Notes under the pieces: model-generated
Told to the model about the DNA's origin: nothing
Databases searched by the model: none
The model's input: the letters and a program-made list of their open reading frames with translations, nothing else
Origin: an uncultured Clostridia bacterium
Lineage (GTDB): Bacteria; Bacillota; Clostridia; Lachnospirales; Lachnospiraceae
Reading direction: 5' to 3'
Assembly: GCA_946623485.1 (NCBI GenBank)
Contig: CAMORF010000028.1
Location: 1-11,865, forward strand
DNA: 11,865 bases
Program-made: the position numbers and the translations under genes
Part shown: in pieces, positions 1 through 6,976 of the stretch
How positions within the stretch are numbered: position 1 is the first letter of the stretch
Layout of the letters: every line of letters starts with the position of its first letter

Positions 1-1004
1 CCTGCCTTCTTCATTTCCTGAAGGAATCCATCCTCCGTCATTCCCAGCCTGTCTGCCGCAATCTTTGCGTCATACAATCCCTGGGAGACATCCTCGCAGC
101 GCTCCCGAAGCCTCGTCTGCTGGGTGCTTCGCGCCGCCGCCATCGCAAGCTCCTTGGCCTTCTCCACAAGGACCTCCTCCGCCTGGGTGATGCTGATCGC
201 CTCATCCTGCGCGGCGGATGCATCCCCGTCAGAAGCCCCCGCATCCTGGGAAGCTGCTTCCTCCTGTTCCGGCTGCGGCTCATTGTCCTTTTCTTCCCCT
301 GCCGGAACCCGGAGTGCCCTCTGTTCCCGCCAGATCACAAGGAACTGGATCAGCTGGACCAAAAGCCCCACAGCCGACAATACCACCGGGAGCAGGTTCC
401 TGATCTGTGCTTCATTCAGCCGGTCCTTCACCCAGGGAATCCGATCAACCGGGAAAAACGCCCCGCACACAAGCCCCAGGATCACCCCGCCCTCCAGCGC
501 GGTCAGCACAATCTTCAGCTTCTTCGCCGCGAACGCAAACAATACGCCTCCTGCAATCGTGATCACAAGCGCCCAGACTCTTCCGGTTCCGATATACACA
601 TTCAGTTTAAAATATTTCGGCAGCAGCCAGTACGCAAACACATTGGCAAAGACCGCACCTGCCGCAAACTGGAAAACCCGCTCCAGAAAAGCATACAGGA
701 CACCTCCTGCCGCGCCTGCAACCGCTGCAGCGATCAAGGCCTTGACAGGATCAATTTCATACCAGTCCGTCAGGGAAATCATCGTGATATAAAACACACC
801 CGCCGCGCCTGCCGCGAAACGGGCAGCCTTTTTCATCCGGAACCCGAACATGCAGGAAAGGAAGCTGACACCGATCAGAAGCACCAGCACACCAACCAGA
901 ATTGCCTGCATCCACACACTCAATCCGGAGAAATAATCCCGCCAGTCAATCAGTGCGTCTACATTCAGCTGTTCAGCAGCAAGCCCAATCAAATCCCAGT
1001 CCAT
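1..1004 (-). CDS. Multi-pass membrane protein of unknown function, downstream of rnfB (3' part outside window)
   Basis: An open frame of 334 codons starts at ATG 1004-1002 and runs off the left edge without a stop. A GAAGGGG Shine-Dalgarno lies 6 nt upstream. After a short amphipathic start (MDWDLIGLAAEQL) come about seven hydrophobic segments, roughly at residues 31-52, 60-78, 87-106, 110-127, 142-160, 165-184 and 203-224, with many Gly/Ala (for example AVAGAAGG, near 95-101). The layout recalls the DUF4203/TMEM198-like fold, but this is only a resemblance. An acidic, Gln/Ala-rich linker follows (about 233-270), then a helical cytosolic part with a possible helix-turn-helix-like stretch (AADRLGMTEDGFLQEMKK, about 316-333). 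The start lies 27 nt after the rnfB stop with no terminator between, so it is probably the last known member of the rnf transcript. The function is unknown; a regulatory or accessory role for Rnf is inference from position only. Confidence 0.8.
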   Translation of the reverse strand, partial: MDWDLIGLAAEQLNVDALIDWRDYFSGLSVWMQAILVGVLVLLIGVSFLSCMFGFRMKKAARFAAGAAGVFYITMISLTDWYEIDPVKALIAAAVAGAAGGVLYAFLERVFQFAAGAVFANVFAYWLLPKYFKLNVYIGTGRVWALVITIAGGVLFAFAAKKLKIVLTALEGGVILGLVCGAFFPVDRIPWVKDRLNEAQIRNLLPVVLSAVGLLVQLIQFLVIWREQRALRVPAGEEKDNEPQPEQEEAASQDAGASDGDASAAQDEAISITQAEEVLVEKAKELAMAAARSTQQTRLRERCEDVSQGLYDAKIAADRLGMTEDGFLQEMKKA

Positions 1005-1031
1005 AGCAATCCCCTTCAGGTATCAAGACAG

Positions 1032-1817
1032 TTATATTATACAATGCCGGGGGCAATTGTCCCTGCACTTCCCGCAGTCAGTACATACTTCATAATTGAT
1101 GACCGGGAACCCGCCCTCCATCGTGATGGCCTGCGCCGGGCAATCCCTGGCACATTTCCCGCAGGAAATGCATCCGACCCGGCAGCTTTCCGTGACTGGC
1201 TTTCCCCGGAGCGGATTCATACAGCCGATGTGGGCTGCCCGGTAATAAGGAACCTCGATGATCACGCCCTTCGGGCAGGTATTGATGCACCTGCGGCAGT
1301 CAAGGCATTTTTCCTGGTCGATCACAGCGACGCCGCGCTGGATCGAGAGGGCGCCGTACTCACATACCTTCACGCAATCCCCGCATCCGATGCATCCATA
1401 GGAGCAGGATTTCGGCCCGCCCTGAGGCGCAAGCGACACAGAAGCGCAGGTTCTCGGCCCCGAATACGCATAGCGGTCAAAGGTCTGGTCGCAATTACCT
1501 GTACAACGCACAAAAGCAACATTCCGGACTACCCTGTCGCTCTTTCCGCCGATAATCCACTTGATCTGATTCGCAACCGGCTCCTGGCCGACGACGCAGG
1601 CATTGGCCGGGGCATCTCCCCGCGCAAGGGCCGCAGCCAGCGCGGCGCAGCCGGAATAGCCGCAGGCGCCACAGTTCGCTCCCGGAAGGATCTCAAGAAT
1701 GTCCTTTTCCTTCTGGTTCACTTCCACGGCGAATACCTTGCTCGCAAAGCCAAGGAATAAACCTACGAACAGACCAACGCCACCGATCATAATGGCGGCG
1801 AATACCATATCTGTCAT
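1032..1817 (-). CDS. rnfB: Rnf complex subunit RnfB, multi-cluster ferredoxin-like subunit
   Basis: RnfB takes electrons from reduced ferredoxin on the cytosolic face and passes them into the Rnf complex, which drives NAD+ reduction and Na+ or H+ export. The 261-residue protein has one N-terminal membrane helix (about 5-30), then the RnfB/NqrF-type Fe-S domain with Cys49, Cys52, Cys57 and Cys74. Four CxxCxxCxxxC ferredoxin motifs follow: Cys142/145/148/152, Cys171/174/177/181, Cys216/219/222/226 and Cys245/248/251/255, enough for four [4Fe-4S] clusters besides the N-terminal one. Extra cysteines (105, 109, 124, 138, 199, 212, 259) are also present. Start ATG 1817 has GAAAGGAC upstream. It is the last rnf gene, 88 nt after rnfA; that gap shows no clear structure. 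Length and motif layout are normal for clostridial RnfB. Confidence 0.97.
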   Translation of the reverse strand: MTDMVFAAIMIGGVGLFVGLFLGFASKVFAVEVNQKEKDILEILPGANCGACGYSGCAALAAALARGDAPANACVVGQEPVANQIKWIIGGKSDRVVRNVAFVRCTGNCDQTFDRYAYSGPRTCASVSLAPQGGPKSCSYGCIGCGDCVKVCEYGALSIQRGVAVIDQEKCLDCRRCINTCPKGVIIEVPYYRAAHIGCMNPLRGKPVTESCRVGCISCGKCARDCPAQAITMEGGFPVINYEVCTDCGKCRDNCPRHCII

Positions 1818-1905
1818 GTCTGTTGTCCTTTCTTAATTCGATCCCCGCATGATCCGCCTCAATTGTCTTTTCATGCGATCGCACAGCACAAAAATCAATC
1901 CCCAA

Positions 1906-2487
1906 TTACTTCAGGCCGGCAAAACCGAAGAAAGCAATGCTCATCAGGGCAGAGGTAACCATGACAATGGGGAACCCCTTGAACGGACCCGGAATCTCGT
2001 TGTCTGTCATCTTCTCACGTAAGAACGACAGGATCACAATCGCGACCCAGTATCCGATGGCGGTTGCAAGTCCGTAGATGGTGCCAACAAGGATATTATA
2101 ATCCTTCTGCACATTCAGCAGCGCAACACCCAATACCGCGCAGTTGGTGGTAATCAGCGGCAGATAGATTCCAAGCGCTTCATAAAGACTGTGCATATAT
2201 TTTTTCAGGAACATCTCAACAAACTGAACCAGCGCCGCGACAATCAGGATAAATACAATTGTCTTGAGGTATTCCAGATGAAACGGAACCAGGACCAGGT
2301 GGTACAGGACACCGCACACAAAGCTCGCCAGGGTCAGGACAAAGGTCAGTGCGCCCCCCATCCCGCTGGCGGTCTCTGTTTTCTGGGAGACGCCAAGGAA
2401 GGAACAGATTCCGAGGAACTGGCTCAGCACCACATTATTGGCAAGGATCGTTGTTACGACCAGAATGACGATCGCAGAAAATGACAT
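1906..2487 (-). CDS. rnfA: Rnf complex membrane subunit RnfA
   Basis: RnfA is an integral membrane subunit of the ferredoxin:NAD+ oxidoreductase. With RnfE it forms an inverted-repeat pair that holds an Fe-S cluster in the middle of the membrane, on the path between RnfB and the flavin subunits. The 193-residue protein has about six hydrophobic segments and the two conserved cysteines in FLGICSFLG (Cys28) and LITTNCAVLG (Cys116). Cys58 is an additional cysteine in a membrane segment. The start ATG overlaps the rnfE stop by one base (TAATG), and a strong GGAGGAAGAGG site lies inside the end of rnfE, so the two are translationally coupled. Length is normal for the family. Confidence 0.97.
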   Translation of the reverse strand: MSFSAIVILVVTTILANNVVLSQFLGICSFLGVSQKTETASGMGGALTFVLTLASFVCGVLYHLVLVPFHLEYLKTIVFILIVAALVQFVEMFLKKYMHSLYEALGIYLPLITTNCAVLGVALLNVQKDYNILVGTIYGLATAIGYWVAIVILSFLREKMTDNEIPGPFKGFPIVMVTSALMSIAFFGFAGLK

Positions 2488-3293
2488 TATCCTCTTCCTC
2501 CATTGCTGTTTACCGCTGCATCAAGATCGGGCTTGCCGCTGCATCCGCCCACCCTCGGGCAGCTGCGGCAGTCGCCGCAGACAAACCTGCCGGTGGGATC
2601 CCAGTCCTTTCTCCGGGCAGCCCCGATGTGCAGCCGGTTCATGATCGCGACGAACATTGCCAGCACCAGGAACGCGCCGGGCGCAAGCACAAAGATATTG
2701 ATCGGCTCATACGCCGCAGGCATGACACGCACTCCGGCCAAAGTACCATTTCCCAGAAGCTCCCGCACCGCAGCGACCACGATCAAGGCCGCGGTAAATC
2801 CGATTCCCATTCCGAACCCGTCTGCAAGGGAGACAAGAGGGCCATGCTTGCCGGCATATGCCTCTGCCCTGCCCATGATAATGCAGTTCACGACGATCAG
2901 CGGAATGTAGACGCCCAAAGACTCGTACATCTCCGGCGTGAATCCCTGCATCAGGAAATCCACGATCGTAACAAAGGAAGCAATGACGACAATGTATGAT
3001 GGCATCCTCATGCGCTCCGGGATAATCTTACGCAGAAACGAAATGAACAGATTCGACATCATCAGGATTGCCGTCGTGGAAAGCCCCATGCCGACTGCGT
3101 TGGTCACAGAGGTTGTCGTCGCAAGCGTCGGGCACATGCCCAGCGCAAGCATGAATACCGGATTTTCAAAATAAATCCCGTTTACAATCCGCTCCGGAGG
3201 GGTATCCTTTTTCAGGTGGATGTACCGGCTCAGGTCAAAACGCTTCGCTCCGCGTACCGGATCGATTGACATCCCAGGGTTTTTGGCACTCAT
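2487..3293 (-). CDS. rnfE: Rnf complex membrane subunit RnfE with Cys-rich C-terminal tail
   Basis: RnfE is the homologue and partner of RnfA in the membrane core. The cluster cysteines are visible in LALGMCPTLA (Cys54) and IVVNCIIMGRAEAY (Cys137). I start it at ATG 3293, giving 268 residues: this ATG has an AAGGAGG site 7 nt upstream and overlaps the rnfG stop as ATGA. The frame is open to an earlier ATG at 3386, but that would add 31 Arg/Gly-rich residues that are only an antisense-of-frame reading of the rnfG end. About 30 N-terminal residues (DPVRGAKRFDLSRYIHLKKD) precede the usual start of the family. After the last membrane helix (about 200-219) a hydrophilic tail carries Cys239, Cys242, Cys245 and Cys251 (FVCGDCRSCPRVGGC), which the minimal family does not need; see findings. 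Confidence 0.95.
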   Translation of the reverse strand: MSAKNPGMSIDPVRGAKRFDLSRYIHLKKDTPPERIVNGIYFENPVFMLALGMCPTLATTTSVTNAVGMGLSTTAILMMSNLFISFLRKIIPERMRMPSYIVVIASFVTIVDFLMQGFTPEMYESLGVYIPLIVVNCIIMGRAEAYAGKHGPLVSLADGFGMGIGFTAALIVVAAVRELLGNGTLAGVRVMPAAYEPINIFVLAPGAFLVLAMFVAIMNRLHIGAARRKDWDPTGRFVCGDCRSCPRVGGCSGKPDLDAAVNSNGGRG

Positions 3294-4126
3294 CCCTTTG
3301 CCTCCTTTCCATCCTTGACCAGCTGCCAGGCGGCCACCAGCGCGGCGTTCACATCGTCTGTCACAGCGGAAGTCGTGATCGTGCATCCGCTGATCGCGTC
3401 AATCTCATTTTCCTGTCTCGCACCGCTCTTTGTGTAGATGATCAATTCTCCCTCATCCAGCTTTTTCCCGGAGAACTGATCCTGGAACTCCGGATCCTTG
3501 GCGCGCATGCCCATGCCTGCCGTCTCCTTCAACGTCAGGAAGGAGATCCCCTCCAGCGTGACAGTCCCGTCATCATTAGGCGTGATACCGCACATCACCT
3601 CGATGTTGCCGCCATACCCATCCGGGTCATCTGCTGTAATCACATAGCCCAGCAGCTTCCCGTCTTTGTCCTCAGCGGTGTCGATCTGTTTGATCTGAGT
3701 TGTTGCAAGCCCGGTATTCTGAATTGCCTCAACCAGCTGGGCGGAAATGGAATCCGTGCCGCCTTGCACCGTATTGTCTGAAGCGTACAGCGGTTCAAAA
3801 TGATCTGCCCCGCTCATCACCGCTTTCTGGGCTTTTGCCTTTGCCGCCGCCTGCGCAGCTGCGATCGGGTTCTTCGTCACGCCATAAGCCACGCCCAGAA
3901 GGCAGCCTGCCACAAGGGTAATGACCACCAGTATCGAGATATCCTTCGCGATGCTGTCCTTCTTTTTCTCCGCTTCCTTCGATGAAGCCTTGTACTGCTG
4001 GCCGGTATAGATCTCATCCGAGGTTCGGCGGTTTGCCGACGGATCCGGCTCTTCCCCGAAAGCCTGGACAGAAGAAAGATTCTGTTCCTTCCTCTCGTCC
4101 TGCGTTTGGTTTTTCGTATCGCTCAT
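3290..4126 (-). CDS. rnfG: Rnf complex subunit RnfG, covalent FMN carrier
   Basis: RnfG is a single-pass membrane protein whose extracytoplasmic domain carries FMN bound to a threonine by the flavin transferase ApbE. The 278-residue protein has an unusually long, charged N-terminus (1-60), one membrane helix (about 62-82), the TKNPI segment after it (84-88), and an FMN-binding domain. The ETAGMG stretch (201-206) corresponds to the family ETPGLG. The flavinylation site reads SGCTIT (246-251), so Thr249 is the expected acceptor; Cys248 stands where the family normally has Ala. Start ATG 4126 overlaps the rnfD stop as ATGA and has GGAGAAGGA upstream; its own stop overlaps the rnfE start. No apbE gene is in the window, so the transferase must be encoded elsewhere. 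Confidence 0.96.
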   Translation of the reverse strand: MSDTKNQTQDERKEQNLSSVQAFGEEPDPSANRRTSDEIYTGQQYKASSKEAEKKKDSIAKDISILVVITLVAGCLLGVAYGVTKNPIAAAQAAAKAKAQKAVMSGADHFEPLYASDNTVQGGTDSISAQLVEAIQNTGLATTQIKQIDTAEDKDGKLLGYVITADDPDGYGGNIEVMCGITPNDDGTVTLEGISFLTLKETAGMGMRAKDPEFQDQFSGKKLDEGELIIYTKSGARQENEIDAISGCTITTSAVTDDVNAALVAAWQLVKDGKEAKG

Positions 4127-5187
4127 GCGTCCTTCTCCTTCTTATCCTCCGCTTTCAGCCGCCTTGCCTCTTTCCGGTTCTCTTTCACCAGACGCCTGTT
4201 CTCACGGCTCTCCCGCGCCATCCCGGCTGCAACCGGCCTGGTATAGCGTTCGATGATGGGAACCAGGAGATTCATGAAGATGATCGAGTAAGAAACGCCT
4301 TCTGAGCCTGACCCGATCATGCGGAACACCCAGGTCAGGAATCCCAGGGCACATCCGAATACGACCTGCCCCATGGCTGTGATGGGGCTTGTCACATAGT
4401 CCGTCGCCATAAACCATGCGCCGAGCATGATGCCGCCCGCGCACAGTTCCTGCAGGGTAAATATGACAGGCTGGTCAAAGCCGCGCACAAGGGCGGTAAG
4501 CAGGGTCAGCACCGCAAATGTCCCCAGGTAGCTTCCCGGAATCCGGATGCGGATCACTCTCATAGCCAGAAGGAAGATTCCTCCTGCCAGGATCGCGATT
4601 GCGCTGACCTCCCCGATGCACCCCAGGGTCGTTCCCACAAACAGTGCTTTCAGGTCAAACAGGGTGCCGGTCTTGAGGTATGCCAGAGGGGTTGCGCCTG
4701 ACAGCGCGTCCGTCGTGGACGGCACCTGCGTCACCAGCTTCAGGACACCATTGCCGGGCGTAAAGGTCGTCATCTTTCCCGCAAAGGAAATCAGCAGGAA
4801 ACAGCGGGCGCCAAGGGCCGGGTTCATGAAGTTCTGCCCCAGGCCGCCATAAAGCTGTTTGATGATCACGATCGCAAACACCGATCCCAGGCAAGGAATC
4901 CACAGATCAATCTGGGGCGGCATGTTCATGCCGATCAGAAGTCCGGTGACGGCAGCCGATCCGTCGGAAACCGTAACGCGCTTGTGCATAAGCCTCTCAT
5001 AGACATATTCCGATCCCACCGCCGAGAGAACCGATACAATCAGAACCAGCAATGCATGCGTACCAAACGCAAGTACGCCCATCAGGCATGCCGGCATGAG
5101 CGCGGCGAACACCAAAAACATAATATTCCTGGTGGTCACCATTCCCCTGGTATGGGGGGAGGCGGAAACCTGTAGTTTCGAATTCAT
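4123..5187 (-). CDS. rnfD: Rnf complex membrane subunit RnfD, covalent FMN
   Basis: RnfD is the large polytopic subunit, homologous to NqrB, that carries a second covalent FMN and is thought to form part of the ion path. The 354-residue protein begins with the typical LQVSASPHTRG segment (5-15), has about nine to ten hydrophobic helices from residue 22 on, and contains the flavinylation motif DALSGATPLAYL with Thr166 as the expected FMN ligand. Other family signatures are QLYGGLGQNFMNPALGAR (111-128), GAWFMATDYVTSPIT (256-270) and the final YSIIFMNLLVPIIERYT. After residue about 322 there is a 30-residue, strongly charged Lys/Arg/Glu tail. Start ATG 5187 has AAGGAG 5 nt upstream. It lies 92 nt after rnfC, a gap with only a weak GCAC/GTGC hairpin. 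Confidence 0.97.
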   Translation of the reverse strand: MNSKLQVSASPHTRGMVTTRNIMFLVFAALMPACLMGVLAFGTHALLVLIVSVLSAVGSEYVYERLMHKRVTVSDGSAAVTGLLIGMNMPPQIDLWIPCLGSVFAIVIIKQLYGGLGQNFMNPALGARCFLLISFAGKMTTFTPGNGVLKLVTQVPSTTDALSGATPLAYLKTGTLFDLKALFVGTTLGCIGEVSAIAILAGGIFLLAMRVIRIRIPGSYLGTFAVLTLLTALVRGFDQPVIFTLQELCAGGIMLGAWFMATDYVTSPITAMGQVVFGCALGFLTWVFRMIGSGSEGVSYSIIFMNLLVPIIERYTRPVAAGMARESRENRRLVKENRKEARRLKAEDKKEKDA

Positions 5188-5279
5188 AGATACTCCTTAC
5201 GTAACTCTGATCTGCACAATCAAGTGCTAAGGATCTGCTCAGAAATAACTGCTTCTATCTCCTGTTTCCGGCAGCGCCT

Positions 5280-6716
5280 CTACTTCCGGGCCTTTCGTCT
5301 GGCTGCCAGCACCATCTGCCTGCCCTGGTTGACAAGGGCGGCAAGCGGCCTGCCTGCCGGACAGCTGAACGAGCAGGAGCCGCAGTTGACGCATTCCAGC
5401 CCGTAGTTTTCCTCAAACGCTTCCAGGTCAAGCTTCCTTGCCATATCGGCCAGGTGGCTCGGAACCAGACGCGCAGGACATGCATCTACGCACTTGCCGC
5501 AGTTGATGCAAGGTGTCTCCTCAATCCGGGACACCAGGTCATACCGGAACGCGGTGAGCGCACTGGAGGTTTTGGTCACAACGCCCGAGAAATCGCTCTG
5601 GGCAAATCCCATCATCGGGCCGCCGGCAATCAGCTTCTCCGGTGTCTGAAGGAATCCTCCTGCCTTCTCTGCCACTTCCCCGAAGGTCACGCCTGTCGGG
5701 ACAAGGAAGTTCTCCGGATTCACCACCGCGTCCCCTGAGATCGTCAGGATTCTGCGGTACAGGGGCTGTCCGAGGAAGACCGCCTCAAAGATCGCAAAGA
5801 TGGTGCTGACATTCATTACGATGCACCCCGCGTCTGCCGGCAGCATCTTGGAGTTCACGTCACGGCCCGTGATCGCCTTGATCAGGTTTCGCTCAGCGCC
5901 CTCCGGATATTTTGTCCTGCAGGGGGCGACATAGATCGTCTCCTCATGGCGCAGCGCGTCCGTCAGAATCTGGATTGCCTTCGGCTTATTGTCTTCGATA
6001 CAGAAAGCCCCTTTCGCGCTCCCGAAAAGCTTCAGGACTGCCTTCAGGCCCGCAATCAGTTCCCCCGGCCTGTCGCACATCAGCCTGTAGTCGCAGGTGA
6101 CATAGGGCTCGCACTCAGACCCATTTACCAGAATATAATCGATCTTTTCCGGGTCAGACGGAGACAGCTTGACATGGGTCGGGAAACCAGCGCCTCCCAT
6201 TCCGACGATGCCGGCTTTCCTGATCCGCTCCATCACGTCGCCTGCCGAAAGCAGGGACAGCCGCTCATCCGGCCGGATCAGCGCCAGCGACTCCTCCGCG
6301 CTCCTGGTCACAAGATTGTACTCTGACCGGTCTGCCTGGTTGGTTTCCCTGAGCTTGCAGTAAGCCTCCATCCCGGGCAAGGGCTGTGTCGGTGCCTTTT
6401 CATAGGCAAAATCATTCGTGACAACGATTGCGTCAACCAGTGCCCCCGGCGCGCTTCTTCGCTTCTCAATCCCTTTCACGGTTCCGGAAACCGAAGAAAA
6501 AACCGGCGCGGAAACAAAACCGCCCGCTTCAGCGATCATCTGCCCTACCAGCACGCGGTCTCCTTTTTTGACAATGCTCTTTGCAGGGGCGCCAATATGC
6601 TGAGACAGCAAAAAGGCAAGTTCCTCGCCCGCTTCCAGAACCCTGACCGGCTTTTCCGCGGTCAGTTCTTTTCCTTCATACGGGTGAACTCCCCCTCTGA
6701 ATGTAAATCTTCTCAC
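5280..6716 (-). CDS. rnfC: Rnf complex subunit RnfC, NADH/FMN-binding peripheral subunit
   Basis: RnfC is the cytosolic subunit where NAD+ is reduced; it is related to NuoF and binds FMN, nucleotide and Fe-S clusters. The 478-residue protein opens with the family start FRGGVHPYEGK (6-16). It has the glycine-rich GIVGMGGAGFPTHVKL (169-184), the NuoF-like VNGSECEPYVTCDYRLM (197-213), and two ferredoxin motifs near the end: Cys403/406/409/413 and Cys442/445/448/452. The segment between about 103 and 155 is longer than I expect for the family. I use the GTG start at 6716, which gives the conserved N-terminus and has GAGG 8 nt upstream; an overlapping ATG slightly upstream is out of frame. It is the first gene of the rnf operon, with a promoter about 50-75 nt upstream. 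Confidence 0.96.
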   Translation of the reverse strand: MRRFTFRGGVHPYEGKELTAEKPVRVLEAGEELAFLLSQHIGAPAKSIVKKGDRVLVGQMIAEAGGFVSAPVFSSVSGTVKGIEKRRSAPGALVDAIVVTNDFAYEKAPTQPLPGMEAYCKLRETNQADRSEYNLVTRSAEESLALIRPDERLSLLSAGDVMERIRKAGIVGMGGAGFPTHVKLSPSDPEKIDYILVNGSECEPYVTCDYRLMCDRPGELIAGLKAVLKLFGSAKGAFCIEDNKPKAIQILTDALRHEETIYVAPCRTKYPEGAERNLIKAITGRDVNSKMLPADAGCIVMNVSTIFAIFEAVFLGQPLYRRILTISGDAVVNPENFLVPTGVTFGEVAEKAGGFLQTPEKLIAGGPMMGFAQSDFSGVVTKTSSALTAFRYDLVSRIEETPCINCGKCVDACPARLVPSHLADMARKLDLEAFEENYGLECVNCGSCSFSCPAGRPLAALVNQGRQMVLAARRKARK

Positions 6717-6765
6717 TTTTCATTCCTCAAATCATGAACTGTATCACGCTATCACTGTAAACCGT

Positions 6766-6794
6766 ATTATCTCACACCGGAAGTGAGGGTGCAA
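6766..6794 (-). promoter_or_regulatory. Candidate sigmaA promoter of the rnf operon
   Basis: Read on the minus strand, TTGCAC (6794-6789) is followed after exactly 17 nt by GATAAT (6771-6766). The -10 matches the consensus at five of six positions and the -35 at three of six. The start of transcription would fall near 6759, giving a 5' leader of roughly 43 nt to the rnfC GTG. The position just downstream of the gdhA terminator supports an independent rnf promoter. Confidence 0.55.
6771..6787. promoter_or_regulatory. Inverted repeat CTCAC-N7-GTGAG inside the rnf promoter, possible operator
   Basis: The arms CTCAC (6771-6775) and GTGAG (6783-6787) are perfect inverted repeats around a 7-nt spacer. 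They fill the space between the proposed -35 and -10 boxes and touch the -10. This is where a repressor would act. The sequence does not match the Rex (NADH sensor) consensus. A 5-bp repeat can arise by chance, so the call is weak. Confidence 0.3.
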
Positions 6795-6824
6795 ATCATT
6801 TTCTTATTTTAGGAATATCGCACT

Positions 6825-6857
6825 AAAAAAAGGCCGCCAGAGAAATATCTGTCAGCC
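6825..6857 (-). terminator. Intrinsic terminator of gdhA
   Basis: On the minus strand GGCTG pairs with CGGCC (one G-U pair), then one mismatch, then CAGA pairs with TCTG around a 6-nt loop, followed directly by seven T residues (6831-6825). This is a standard rho-independent terminator about 115 nt after the gdhA stop. It lies just before the rnf promoter, so it isolates rnf from gdhA transcription. Confidence 0.82.
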
Positions 6858-6886
6858 ATTTGTAGGTTGCGTGCCAGCACCTTTTC

Positions 6887-6916
6887 CCTCCACCTGCCGG
6901 CAAACTTGCGTGGAGG
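6887..6916. repeat. Inverted repeat CCTCCAC / GTGGAGG in the gdhA 3' region
   Basis: CCTCCAC (6887-6893) and GTGGAGG (6910-6916) form a perfect 7-bp stem around a 16-nt loop that itself contains the palindrome TGCCGGCA. There is no T-run, so it is not a terminator by itself. It sits between the REP-like repeat and the gdhA terminator and may be a folded 3' UTR element or an eroded repeat. Confidence 0.4.
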
Positions 6917-6920
6917 CGAT

Positions 6921-6950
6921 TGAAACAGGGTGAAACAGGCGTAAACAGGT
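6921..6950. repeat. Three short 10-bp direct repeats (TGAAACAGGG type)
   Basis: TGAAACAGGG (6921-6930), TGAAACAGGC (6931-6940) and GTAAACAGGT (6941-6950) follow each other with a 10-bp period, and the next ten bases begin GAAACGG. The unit equals the outer end of the 27-bp REP-like repeat that starts at 6950, so the array may be duplicated or eroded ends of that element. Confidence 0.65.
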
Positions 6951-6976
6951 GAAACGGAGAACCGTCCCCTGTTTCA
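6950..6976. repeat. REP-like 27-bp hairpin repeat, copy at the gdhA stop codon
   Basis: On the minus strand the unit reads TGAAAC, a bulged A, GGGGA, loop CGGT, TCTCC, GTTTCA: an 11-bp stem with one G-U pair and a 4-nt loop. The same 27 bases occur without a mismatch at 8457-8483 and inverted at 8422-8448. The first three bases of the unit (TGA, minus strand) are the gdhA stop codon, so in gdhA mRNA the hairpin starts at the stop. No T-run follows, so mRNA 3'-end protection is more likely than termination. Confidence 0.85.

Noticed and set aside
124..792. Plus-strand open frame of 222 codons
   Set aside because: It is antisense to the membrane-protein gene at 1-1004, which has a good ribosome site, clean hydrophobic helices and operon context; the plus-strand product has none of these.
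3294..3386. Upstream ATG extending rnfE by 31 residues
   Set aside because: The extra stretch overlaps the end of rnfG in another frame, is Arg/Gly-rich and unlike RnfE; the ATG at 3293 has a near-perfect Shine-Dalgarno and forms an ATGA overlap.
5228..5249. 22-bp similarity (19 of 22) with 11349-11370, both in intergenic DNA
   Set aside because: By my rough estimate a match this good is nearly expected by chance in a window this size, and orientation relative to the neighbouring genes differs.
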